Shown: one piece after another, positions 46,283-56,258 of the stretch
Layout of the letters: every line of letters starts with the position of its first letter
Numbering within the stretch: position 1 is the first letter of the stretch
NCBI GenBank assembly: GCA_038373865.1
Contig: JAXGGA010005807.1
Location: 1-64,000, forward strand
Direction of reading: 5' to 3'
Length of the DNA: 64,000 nt
DNA from: Uloborus plumipes
Taxonomy: Eukaryota > Arthropoda > Arachnida > Araneae > Uloboridae
The notes under the pieces: model-generated
Told to the model about the DNA's origin: nothing
The model's input: the letters and a program-made list of their open reading frames with translations, nothing else
Databases searched by the model: none
Position numbers and translations under genes: made by a program

Positions 46283-46405
46283 AAACTATCGTTCGAAGGT
46301 ATAATTTTAATTATTTGTGAAATTTGAACTTGAAAAACGTGATTTTTCACATTCGTTAGTTTAGCATGGTGCCGACGATATGTAATTGCTTACCTAGATT
46401 TAAAA
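46283..46405. repeat. near-identical partial copy of the fold-back element's right arm
   Basis: Matches 45758-45880 over about 120 bp with a single clear substitution (GATGATATG versus GACGATATG) before the A-run. Confidence 0.85.
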
Positions 46406-46820
46406 AAAAAAAATTCCTCCTTTTTTTCATTCAGGCTATATAAACATGGCAACTATTTTGCATGTGTCACAACCTAAAAGTTAATAAAAATTCATTTGTG
46501 TTTACTTCTAACTTTATTCTGGATAATAGAGTGTTGAATTCATCAAACAAACAACACTTTCCCTTGAAATTACAGCTTTATAGTTTTCTGGAAGCCCCTG
46601 GACCGGGCCTCATGGGCTTCTTTGCACCTTACTTCAATATTTATACCCCTATGACGTTGTGGGGCCAGAACACTGACAATTTTTTAAAACAGGTGCTGCG
46701 GATTTCAGTAAAAGGCTGCATAAATTTTTTTATCTATGCGCTATATTATTATGTACATGTTAGCTGTGGGGAAAAATAACAAATAAAAAATGTTACGATT
46801 TTCTGTAATGCAACATTTAG

Positions 46821-47172
46821 TTATGCCAATGGAAAACCCCCAAATCAAATTCCACCTGGATTCTCACAGAAGCATAATCTACTGTCTAAAATTTTTCCGT
46901 GCGACCTCCGAGACATCTGCGCACGCGCCAAGTCTCTTCGGACTTTCTCGAAATAGGGGGGAAAAAGCAGCGAGGACGTAATAAGTGAACAAAAGCTGAA
47001 GGCATCGGGTAGTGCACATCCTAAACCTATCTCCCCGTTTTCAGATGGAAGCGTCCGTGGCTCCCAGGCGCACAATACGCAAACAGACAGTACCACTGCT
47101 TATCAGGAGCTAAATCAGATGCTACAGCAGCAAGTGCTGACAATTATAAAGCTATTGAAATTGCAAAACATG
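46821..47172 (+). pseudogene. coding-like island, one in-frame stop
   Basis: A less AT-rich stretch bounded by an acceptor-like CATTTAG (46820) and a donor-like ATG/GTAACT (47173). One frame runs YANGKPPNQIPPGF through DICARAKSLRTFSK, TAG at 46954-46956, then GGKSSEDVISEQKLKASGS and an amphipathic TTAYQELNQMLQQQVLTIIK. Composition looks like protein, and the stop is the only interruption over about 117 codons. I do not recognise the family. It may be a decayed exon, a retrocopy of a host gene fragment, or a real exon in which I misplace the frame. It is not the missing kinase end, whose conserved tail is only a few residues. Confidence 0.35.
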
Positions 47173-47179
47173 GTAACTG

Positions 47180-48198
47180 CTATAATAGGTTATACAGAAA
47201 TTCACTAGAAAATAAGCAAGTGAAATGCAAATGTGCAAAAAGCTTTGGATGTGTTCATACTCATATTTCGCTCCAAATAACGCAGACTATAATTACAAGA
47301 AATGGCAGTTTCTTTTACTTACTGTAATACTTTACAGTGTCAAGAAGCAGTAAATTATTAGGCATTTTAAAACAAAATTTATTCCAGTTTGTTCTTAATT
47401 ACAAAATTTTATTATTTTCTAATATTCTTTTGCCAATTAGGTAATTACAGTAAACTTCATATGGTGAAAAGTAGATTAAATATGGTAAAACCAATTGCAA
47501 CATAAAATTATCCTTATTGGAAAAAAGTATTGCACAGTATAAAGTTACGGATAAAATTTTATGGAAATAATTTTCGATAAAGATGAAAATATTCAATAAC
47601 ATAACAAATTTTTGGTACATTTGATCGCTTTTTTAAATAGAATGAAAGAATAAGCAAAACTGTATACTTGTAATCGTGTTCACAAAAAGATTGTCAAATG
47701 TTATTAGCGAAATTTCAATATATAGAATAGGCAAATCCTCCTCCATTGAAGGTGTTTTTAGTAGGCATCCATGATCCCCAGACTAATTTCAGAGCATGTC
47801 CAGCTTTATTTTTTTTTTAAGTGGGCCATAATTTAAATATAAACACACATATCAGTTAAGGCGTAGGAGTATGCTATACCTACTAAAAGGACTATACTAT
47901 CTTCCACCAAACAGTCCTAACCAGGGAACCACACAAATAGTGTAATAATGAAAAAAAAAAAAAAAAATAGGTAGTTCGCAGAAGAGTATATCGAGATTTT
48001 TTTTCGGACCCTAAAAGAAAAGATGTCTTTCATTACTCACTAAAACTTGCTAAATTTGGCTACTTTCATTAATATTTTGACAGCCTTTTAGACCTCATGT
48101 TTTGATAATAGGGACACAAAAGCAAGTAATTTATGCATCCCACAAAATGTTTTAAACTCTTTTGATAGCAACTAATGAAGATTTTTTAAATCATTACA
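47180..48198. other. non-coding stretch
   Basis: No coding or element-end signal recognised. Confidence 0.35.
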
Positions 48199-48206
48199 CT
48201 ATTATA

Positions 48207-48366
48207 CAGGCCCGTCATTTCAAACTTTTCCAGGGGGGGGGGGTGTACTATGTAAATGATACCAAAAAACAGCAAAAACCATGCCCATACGTAAATGCAG
48301 TGATTTCCCAAAGTTACGGAAGGGGGGTGGGGGTGGGGGGAATAATCCCCCAAAATGACGGGTCTG
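48207..48366. mobile_element. hAT-like MITE, CAGGCC family
   Basis: CAGGCCCGTCATTT start, AAATGACGGGTCTG end. Flanks CTATTATA and CTACTATA (8-bp duplication, one mismatch). Same family as 15778-15938. Confidence 0.85.
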
Positions 48367-48374
48367 CTACTATA

Positions 48375-49354
48375 TGGTTTCCTGATAAGAAATGTAACTT
48401 TAAGCTATATTTAAACAAAAACTTTGTTCAATATGCTAAATTAAAATGACACCTTTCATGGAATATTTTTCAATATCAGTAATTAAAGGGGAAAAAAAAA
48501 AGCCTAACAGTATAATTTAGTAAAAAGTCACGTAACACATAAGTTTTTTTCACTCAATAACATTGTAATGTGCAAAAGTTGGAAGTTTCTGTCAAAGAAC
48601 ATTTCATATGCTTAGTATTGAAAAAAAAAAAAAAAAGTACAGAAAATTAATGGCACAGGCAAAAAGAAATGCAGGAGGAAAGCTTCATATGGTTAGCTTT
48701 TTTATTTTACGCAATTATTCCTTTTTAATTTTACACTAACCACCTCCCCTATTTCCCTCTTTGGCTTCATTACTATTTGTATGTATCGGTAAGCGTACCC
48801 TCGCTTTTATTTCCTTCAGAGAAACATTTGCTTTATCCTCAAGCAATTGAAAACAAATGAGCTAAATCAGTTCATTTAAGGAAAAGTTTTGGGAGACAAA
48901 CAAACTAAATGTCATGTATGCAAATACCAAACAGTTCATAACAGCATACAGAGACTGTAGTTTTATCCTTGCTATAGAGTCGAAAAATAAAATAACATGC
49001 TTTCTAAGAATAACTTTCAATTAAAAAAAATATATATTATCTGTAACTAGGAGGATACTCATCATCCTCCTGGATAATAACAAAAGTGATTGATGGGGAA
49101 ATGAAAAATTGCCCAACTTCCATATAAACGGAATACTATATGTATAATAAAACTTTTTTCAGCTGTTTAGAGATTTTATTCACTAGGGTATTATTGTAGT
49201 TAAATTTACTACTATATGTTTGTGATTAATATTTAAAAAAAAGAATGTGCCAGGAAAAAATACACATCAATAAGTCACTACACATATTATTGTGACAAAT
49301 TATCAGGAGAATGTCGAGTTTTATTGATGAATATCAATATTTAGCTGCTTAGTG
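48375..49354. other. non-coding stretch
   Basis: AT-rich with A-runs near 48490 and 48620. No gene recognised. Confidence 0.35.
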
Positions 49355-51527
49355 CAGGGCTCGCAGTAGACTTTTTCAAAATTTTAGGGGAATTTTAGGA
49401 ACATTTTGACAAAATTTTAGGAAAATTTTAGGGGTAATTTACGATTTTTTTTGACTAAAAATAGGCCCCTAACTGTAGTACTCGACAAAACAAACTGAAA
49501 ATGCATATTATTTATTATAGCATAACTTCCAACCTTCAAACACTTCCGCACAAAAAAAAAAAAGAGTCAAAACTAAAAAAAATAATGTTTGAATGTTATA
49601 TAACTGCTAATAAGCCAGAAGGCACTTTAACTTGCAGTCATGTTTTCAAAATTTTCACTTTCAAAGATAGGCATATGCGAGTTTTTCCATTTGATCAGCT
49701 TCTACAGACATTAATTCCGTTCAGCAATTACTTCCATAATGTTTAACTACAACAGGTTTCTACAGCAGTTTTTAAACGCTATTTTACTAGACCCAGAGAT
49801 AATATTCATTCTTTAAACTCATTAATATTTTTGTTACTTCAACAAATCTGCGAATTGTTATTATTATTTTTTTTTTCACTTTTTCCAATAACTTTGTTTT
49901 CAAGTTTTTTCTTCATATCTAGTAAAACAGTTCGTGAAGTTTACCCGTGTGGCCTGTTATGTTCTATGTTACAAATCGTAAACCATCTTGCATCACCAAA
50001 CAATTTTTAGTTAATAATTTTCTCTCTCTCCCCCCCCCCCCCCATATTTTCAAATGTAATGTAAGGAACTAAAAACAATTGATTTTCCGTTGCCGGACAA
50101 CTTTAGAAAATCTTAATGTGTAAAATGTTCTGCATATATCATTAAGTTATGCCACAGCTTTATAAATTCTATTAGTTGCGCTTAATGCACTTTGATTTCA
50201 AAGTTTTAAGATTATCTACAAAAAAAAAAAAACTGCTTGTTAATATTTTTCGTCAGTTTCTTAATTTCCAGAAAAGTTTCCTATGCATAAAGTTCTTCAG
50301 ACCCACAACAATCTTTTGTTTCGAAACCAGAGTAGCGTAACATTTATTGTATTGTCAAAAGCCTATATATTTGCTTTCCAACTCTGCCTTCTTGCCCCCT
50401 ATATATATTCAATATATATTCCATATCACAATACATTATATTGTGATATTTCAAGTAGTGTAAACATTTCTGAATATCAAATTAAGCTGAGGCTATAATT
50501 TTATACATGCTTCCTTAAACTCTCAATAAATAAGACGTGATAAGTAAATGCATTTTTAAAAGCAGATAAAGTATGCAAATGGTGAAGAAAAAACTGTTGA
50601 GCAAAAATTTGAAAGAACTGTAGGAATAATTAATAATTATAATTGACATAATAGCCCTAATTTTGAATAAAAAATTAAAGTAAGAAAAAGAAATATATAT
50701 ATATCTCTCTCATTGGCTTAGTACAATTCACATATTTTTAGAACATTTGCCTAAGTTTACTAGATCTGTTGTATACCACGATTCCTGAATTTTAATGCTG
50801 TACCAAACATCCTTCTCAACATTTTAAATCCATTTAATTTTTCAAAATCTTTTTTGAACCAAAAACAAAGTTTCAAAAAAAGTGATAATACTTTTTAAAA
50901 ATGCTCATGGTTTTAACTGATTCAGATGCAACAGGATTCACATTTTTGAATAGGTTGACATGAAATGATGAGCCTGCAAATAATCTAAAAACAAAAGAAA
51001 ATTAAGCAAGGTGCAAACTAATGGTAAGAATAAAATTATCGATATCCAAGAGGTGAATTTGCACAGTAAACTAAAATGAACGAGTTTTATAGAAGCGGAT
51101 GCAAACAGATTGCAAAATTCGCAAATAATCGAGCTTAGGAACGTAAGAAACAACTAAAAACCGAAAATTTTCACAGGCAGGTTCTGTTTTATTCAGGTAG
51201 AATGGTGAAACAGCTGTTTTGAAGATTAAATAGATCGTTTTTAAGAGGAAGAATTTTAAGTCTGTCCAAAAATTAAAAATAGTGTGAAGAATGCGTTTTT
51301 AATGAAAAATTTTGTAAAATGTCTATTTATCCCACTAAATATCTAGGGGAAAATTCTCTTTTGGCTACAAAATACTTTCAGAAAGGTATTTTAAGTTCCC
51401 CTAAAGAGTTCCTGTAAATTTTCTCATTTTTTAGGAATGCCCCAAAATTTTAGTACAATTTTAGGAATTTTAGGAGGTCTGAAATTTTTTAGGAAATTTA
51501 GGAATTTTAGGGGTATTGCGAGCCCTG
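49355..51527. mobile_element. hAT-like element with CAGGGCTCGC ends
   Basis: Perfect terminal inverted repeats CAGGGCTCGC / GCGAGCCCTG, subterminal TTTTAGGGG/AATTTTAGG repeats at both ends, and direct flanks TTAGTG (49349-49354 and 51528-51533). The 6-bp flank is shorter than the usual hAT 8 bp. The interior shows no transposase. Confidence 0.75.
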
Positions 51528-51533
51528 TTAGTG

Positions 51534-51987
51534 TAATTCTGGAATACTAGATAAATATTTTTATTTCTAACATACACCAGGTTATGCAGACATCCACCTT
51601 GCACTAATAAGGAATATTGAATATGTCAGAAATTTATTTTCTCCCCATATTCCGACGTTATATAACGTAACAATGGTCAAGTAATTACCCTGTTTCTCTG
51701 GCTGAGTGGAATGACAAATCACAGTAAGAAAAGATCCCTATTGATGTGAAGTGAAGAAGTGTGATGTGACTAGAAGAATTTTAATTCAGAATTAACTCCA
51801 AAGAATTTTAATGCCATGTTAGATTCAAAAGGCAACCCGAGATATTTTTATTCGTTTAATTTGTTGTAAATGCAGCTTTAGATTCTAGAGTAAGAAGAGG
51901 TATAAATAAATATGATGTATGATAGCGTTGTAATTTAGCTAAATGTTAAGCATTAAGTTCAGCTAATAAAGAGCAATATAATGCTAA
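51534..51987. other. non-coding stretch
   Basis: No gene or element end recognised before the TTAA at 51988. Confidence 0.35.
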
Positions 51988-53388
51988 TTAAGGGCCATTC
52001 CATCGTGACTAACGTAACATTCAGAGCTGATTTTATAACTTATTTTACCTGTAACTTAAATGATAAAAAATAATTTTTCGCTGTGTTGGTGGATTTGCAA
52101 TGTAGATGGTGTATATGTATTATTTTTGTTAAGAATTTAAAATAAAATTACTGACAACAGATATTTTTTCCACCAAAATAGTAGTGTGACTAACGTAACA
52201 TTTTTGCAACCTTGAAAAATAATGTTCATGTTATGAGGCAAAAATTTCTGAAATTTAAGCAAGTGAGAAAAATTGGTTGATATATTTGAAAAATATGGAA
52301 TGTTAGCATTTAAAAATATATATTATATTTAGTAAATTTTGAATTTTTTTAGTCTTAAGTGTCACTTTTCCTGAAAATGGAGTGTGACTAACGTAACATG
52401 ACTAACGTAACCATCGAATAACAAACAAAAGATTTCTCAAATAAAATTTATTATGGCTAATATTATTGATAATTACATTAATTTTTCCTTTTTTTAAACT
52501 TATTATGTTGCATATTTTTATTTATTTATATATTTATTATTATTTTTTTTATTTTATGTATTTTTTTATTTATTTTTCTGGGGTAAGAAATTGTAAATGG
52601 AAGGCTCTCTTTTAACTTAATTGAGTCTGTCAAAGAAAACTTAGCTTTCGCAAACTGAATATTATCAGATTTGGGCCATTTAAATCTTTGACCTGTTTCT
52701 CTCATCTTTGAGCTTTTGAGCTCAATGTTTGACCAATGTTGCCACTTCTTAGAGTTAACTCGCATTTTTTTTTCGAAACCAGTTTCTTCATTCTTATTAA
52801 TTTTTTTATAAAGTTGATAGAGTTCTTCTAAGTTATATATATAGGCAAACCCTTTTGTAGCCTCTTTCTCTTGTTGGCAACAAAGTTCTTTACATATTTA
52901 ACATCTTTCTTGTGGGGGAAAAAATCGCGAATTATCACATTATTATAAAATTAGAGAACTTATTGTTTTGTATTATTCGACAAACTTAACGATTGTCTAT
53001 GGGATTTAGGATTTCCTATATTAACTGCTATACCTGATGCCAGCTTTTGGATAGATATAACTTTCTTTCAGGGACTGTTGGCTAAAGCTTTTTTTCATAT
53101 TTCTTCGTTGCCTTTTCCAGTGCTTGCCTTGTGAGAAAAGGAGCTTCTGCAGATATGGAGGAAATAGTAGTTTGTTGTTTTGCAAGCATCTTACTTATTA
53201 ATTATTTTGAGGCTTCTCTTTCTTCCTCTTTTAACTTCCTACCCAAAATTGTGTTTTTTCGTTAAAAATGCATCAATATTTTTGACATTTCTCTTTCATA
53301 TGAATTTTATAGAGGCTCTGATTCGCCCGACTTCTTCTTTTCTGTTCTGAAGCAGTCAAAGGAGCTATTTTGCCTCAAATATTTCAAA

Positions 53389-53393
53389 TTAGT
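53389..53393. repeat. target-site duplication TTAGT (left)
   Basis: Exact 5-bp copy of 56254-56258 flanking the LTR retrotransposon, as expected from integrase-mediated insertion. Confidence 0.93.
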
Positions 53394-53563
53394 TGTTTTA
53401 TATGCACAAATAAATTGCATTGCTTATAAAACTAATGCTTTATTCGTAACATGACTAATTTAGTTTCAAGTCCAAATTTGAAATATCAGTAGAGAGAGTC
53501 ACGAATTGTTGCCAATGCGTACAAACAAAACATCTTATAGCCAGACCAAGGCAATACATTACA
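53394..53563 (-). repeat. 3' LTR
   Basis: 170 bp, TGTAATG...AAAACA on the minus strand (TG...CA ends). It contains a CTATAAGA TATA-like box and AATAAAG, a poly(A) signal. One A/C difference from the 5' LTR (within CACGAATTG versus CACGCATTG on the plus strand). Confidence 0.93.
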
Positions 53564-53575
53564 TTCCTCCCTTCT
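53564..53575 (-). promoter_or_regulatory. polypurine tract
   Basis: AGAAGGGAGGAA immediately before the 3' LTR on the minus strand, the expected position of the plus-strand primer. Confidence 0.8.
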
Positions 53576-53628
53576 AAATTCCTGAAAAGTAATATTATTT
53601 ATATGCACATAAAATGGGGAGGGGGGGA

Positions 53629-54972
53629 TCAGTAACCCAATCTTTCAGGTGCTTTTCGAGCTCTCCGAGGATACTTGTAAACAACATCATTCTCATTAAC
53701 TTCCCGAGAAGTCTCGTTTTGACTTTCTTTTACAATTGTATCCTTTTTATTTTCTAATTCGCCTTCGTTCGCTTCTTCTTCAGATTTATCTATTTCTGGG
53801 TTGTATGGCCAAGACTGTGGTGACTCCCATGTTTTGTTATCATGATTACAATAATTGTCTTCGCCATTCAACTCTTTAAACTTAACGGTCATGCCTTCCT
53901 TATGACATCTCCATATTTGATCTAGTTTGTATGCTTTCTGCCTTTCTTCTTCTAAATGCAATCTCCATCTGTAGATTTCATCCAAAAGATCCTGTTTCTC
54001 TTCGGATATTTTCTTTAACCGTACATCCAAATTTAAAGATCCTGCATTTTTCAAAATATCTGCTCCTTCCTGTGAAATAAGAGCCATTTTGGCAATCCTT
54101 TTTGGTCTTTTGGATTCTAATATCTTTTTTTCTCCATCCAACAGATTATTATCATCAGCATCTCTAATTTCTTCCTCCTCTTCTTTTCCTCCAACAAGGA
54201 CTAAACAATGTTCTGCTATTAATTCATCTCTGAATTTTATGCATTGTTTCAGAATTTCATTTTGGTTATTGAGATCTTTTAAGTCTTGATTTAGCAAATC
54301 ATGAGCCCTTGACACATTCCTGAAGTTCTTTTGAACCAATAAATACATTTCTTCAATTTCATGGAGTTCATCCTTTAATGTGTCAACTTGATAGGACAGT
54401 GTAGTCTTTTCGTTGTCTAGTTGAGCTGTTGTTATCATGGATTTACGAAGCTTTTCTTCCAGTTTTAAAACTTGATTTGTCAAAAGCTTGTACTCTTTGC
54501 TTCCTATTACGCCAGAGTATTCTTCACTACTCCGACGTGAGCTTTTCCGGGAGTCAACAGAGGCATAGGATGAAGTTTTCTCATTCCTGATTCCTCTAGA
54601 AGGTCTTGAAGGTTCAACACTTATGTGATCATCATATTGATATTCTCCTCGTCCATCATGCTCTTCAGCTTCTTTCTGCTTTTCAATTTCCCGCATTCGT
54701 ATCTCCCGAGCTTCAGTCCTACCTTGTCGCCTCGCAACAAGCGGAGCTTCAGCCGTTTTCAGTTTGTCGATTCGCTTCTGTAAATGACTATTTGCAGTTT
54801 CCAGCTCTTCTATTATTGCCTGTGATTCTAAATACTCTCTTTGAAGTTTTCGTTTTTCCGTTTTCAATTCATCTTCAGTTGCTTCAGCACTTTCTGCATG
54901 AGCCTTGTATCTGTTCAACTGTCCTTCAAGTCGAGACACACTTCTCTGCAGAGCTGTTATTTCTTGCTCAGC
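53629..54972 (-). CDS. captured LRRFIP-like coiled-coil ORF of the retrotransposon
   Basis: Continues the gag frame past UGA; a first Met is at 54939 (436 residues from there). Segments resemble LRRFIP1/2, cytoplasmic coiled-coil proteins that bind flightless-I and act in signalling. Residues 2-60 match the C-terminal coiled coil (SRLEGQLNRYK, EKRKLQRE, NSHLQKR). Residues 64-90 match the N-terminal region (TEAREIRMREIEKQ). Residues 140-335 match the central coiled coil (NEKTTLSYQVDTLKDEL, RDELIAEH, DVRLKKI, LEEERQK). The order is thus permuted relative to the family. Residues 370-436 are unlike LRRFIP and end YPRRARKAPERLGY, like the C-terminus of Ty3-type polyproteins. It is intronless and uninterrupted. 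Family order and identity are from memory of vertebrate and insect LRRFIP proteins. A highly charged coiled coil can mislead, but several separate motifs agree. Confidence 0.85.
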   Translation of the reverse strand, partial: AEQEITALQRSVSRLEGQLNRYKAHAESAEATEDELKTEKRKLQREYLESQAIIEELETANSHLQKRIDKLKTAEAPLVARRQGRTEAREIRMREIEKQKEAEEHDGRGEYQYDDHISVEPSRPSRGIRNEKTSSYASVDSRKSSRRSSEEYSGVIGSKEYKLLTNQVLKLEEKLRKSMITTAQLDNEKTTLSYQVDTLKDELHEIEEMYLLVQKNFRNVSRAHDLLNQDLKDLNNQNEILKQCIKFRDELIAEHCLVLVGGKEEEEEIRDADDNNLLDGEKKILESKRPKRIAKMALISQEGADILKNAGSLNLDVRLKKISEEKQDLLDEIYRWRLHLEEERQKAYKLDQIWRCHKEGMTVKFKELNGEDNYCNHDNKTWESPQSWPYNPEIDKSEEEANEGELENKKDTIVKESQNETSREVNENDVVYKYPRRARKAPERLGY

Positions 54973-56028
54973 TCATTTTAGCCTGTATTTGTAGCCACTA
55001 ACTTGCTTATTGGCTTCTCTTTGGACTTCCAGAAGTTTCATTTCAGAACCATTAGCTCCTGTCCTCATAAGATATAATTGTTCTTCACTAAATTTTTTAA
55101 AGTCATTAAACGATTGCACATCATTGTTGTTAAAATTATCGCCAACATAATTTATGCCAAAATAACCAGCGGGTGCGATGATGTTGTTAAATTTATATCT
55201 TGATTGCATGTCATTGTTATCCAAATTATCGCCAGCATCATTATTGCCAAAATAATGCTGTGCGGTAGTGGTATTATTTTTAAGCTTATTTCTTTTTCCA
55301 GCACACATTTTACTTAAATGGCCTTTAATTCCACAATTGTGGCATTTATATGAGCGAAACCGGCATCTGCTTATATTATGATTAAATTTACCACAGCACC
55401 GACATTTTCCCGATTTATATTCAGGTACACGATGATGGCGGAACTTCCTAAAATTTTCATTCACTTCTTGAACTCTATGAAGCCCACTAATTTGTTTTTC
55501 TTCTCTCACTTTAGCTGAGTGTAGACGAGCAGCTTCCATAGTTGTAGCTATCTCTACTGACTTTTGAAAAGTAATACTTTCAGATTCACAAAACAGTCTA
55601 TCTAAAATTGGACCACTACGGAGACCCACTATAAAACGATCTCTTAAAACTATATCTAAATTACCTTCAAACTTGCAATATTTAGCCAGTTCTTTCAATT
55701 TTGCACTCCAGTTAGCAATATTTTCATCTTCACTCTGGCATGCTCGATGAAATTTATACCGCTCAGCAAATACCGATCTTTTCGGTGCTACATGATTACT
55801 TAACTTTTCAATAAGTTCATCAAATTTTAAATCTTTGAGCTGCTTAGGTACACATAAATTTTGTAACAGCTTATAAGCCACTTCACCAACTGAGCACAAT
55901 AATATACTTGCTTTCCTTTTCTCATCCATAATTCCGTGGGCGATAAACATTTGCTCCAACATTTCATGATAAACTACCCAATCATCTTTTGATGGGTCAA
56001 ACTCTTTCAAGTTTCCAATTAAACTCAT
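54973..56028 (-). CDS. gag: Ty3-type Gag with two zinc knuckles
   Basis: 351 residues from ATG 56028, the first Met after the primer-binding site. Residues 1-165 have the retrotransposon capsid-like pattern (W..Y...L, RDRFIVGLRSG). Two CX2CX4HX4C knuckles follow (CRCCGKFNHNISRC and CHNCGIKGHLSKMC, about residues 212-245), which bind RNA in assembled particles. An imperfect repeat of an Asn-rich segment (NNDAGDNLDNNDMQS / GDNFNNNDVQS) lies at about 265-310. The last 26 residues (from NGSEMKLLEVQREANKQ) belong to the captured LRRFIP-like sequence, so capture begins inside this frame. It stops at UGA (54973-54975), with the next frame in the same phase. Gag identity is confident; function not testable here. 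Confidence 0.92.
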   Translation of the reverse strand: MSLIGNLKEFDPSKDDWVVYHEMLEQMFIAHGIMDEKRKASILLCSVGEVAYKLLQNLCVPKQLKDLKFDELIEKLSNHVAPKRSVFAERYKFHRACQSEDENIANWSAKLKELAKYCKFEGNLDIVLRDRFIVGLRSGPILDRLFCESESITFQKSVEIATTMEAARLHSAKVREEKQISGLHRVQEVNENFRKFRHHRVPEYKSGKCRCCGKFNHNISRCRFRSYKCHNCGIKGHLSKMCAGKRNKLKNNTTTAQHYFGNNDAGDNLDNNDMQSRYKFNNIIAPAGYFGINYVGDNFNNNDVQSFNDFKKFSEEQLYLMRTGANGSEMKLLEVQREANKQVSGYKYRLK

Positions 56029-56065
56029 CTTTCACAGTTTATGGAAGAAATTTTTACGCATGTAT

Positions 56066-56082
56066 TGTTTTTCTCGTCGCCA
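56066..56082 (-). promoter_or_regulatory. primer-binding site
   Basis: TGGCGACGAGAAAAACA on the minus strand, one base inside the 5' LTR. TGG pairs with the CCA end of a tRNA, as in many Ty3-type elements. The tRNA species is not determined. Confidence 0.7.
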
Positions 56083-56083
56083 A

Positions 56084-56253
56084 TGTTTTATATGCACAAA
56101 TAAATTGCATTGCTTATAAAACTAATGCTTTATTCGTAACATGACTAATTTAGTTTCAAGTCCAAATTTGAAATATCAGTAGAGAGAGTCACGCATTGTT
56201 GCCAATGCGTACAAACAAAACATCTTATAGCCAGACCAAGGCAATACATTACA
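56084..56253 (-). repeat. 5' LTR
   Basis: 170 bp, identical to 53394-53563 except one base. Followed on the plus strand by the second TTAGT (56254-56258). Confidence 0.93.
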
Positions 56254-56258
56254 TTAGT
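56254..56258. repeat. target-site duplication TTAGT (right)
   Basis: Exact partner of 53389-53393. Confidence 0.93.

Larger units (their letters stand above)
53394..56253 (-). mobile_element. non-autonomous LTR retrotransposon with captured host gene
   Basis: 2860-bp element on the minus strand: 5' LTR 56084-56253, primer-binding site, gag (55 kb), captured coiled-coil open frame, polypurine tract, 3' LTR 53394-53563, 5-bp duplication TTAGT. The LTRs differ at one base in 170, so the insertion is very recent. There is no protease, reverse transcriptase, RNase H or integrase core, so mobility must have used enzymes from an autonomous Ty3-type relative. It sits inside the TTAA transposon at 51992-56921. 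Confidence 0.93.

Noticed and set aside
46790..47300. Final exon of the MAK-like kinase
   Set aside because: The frame joined from 38279 gives no conserved KY end, and the encoded sequence is unlike any MAK/CILK1 tail; the kinase end is already reached at 38283.
50938..51153. Hydrophobic 71-codon minus-strand frame
   Set aside because: Inside a hAT-like repeat, no start context, composition typical of AT-rich DNA.
54606..55001. Plus-strand 131-codon frame
   Set aside because: Antisense shadow of the captured coiled-coil and gag frames; no family likeness.
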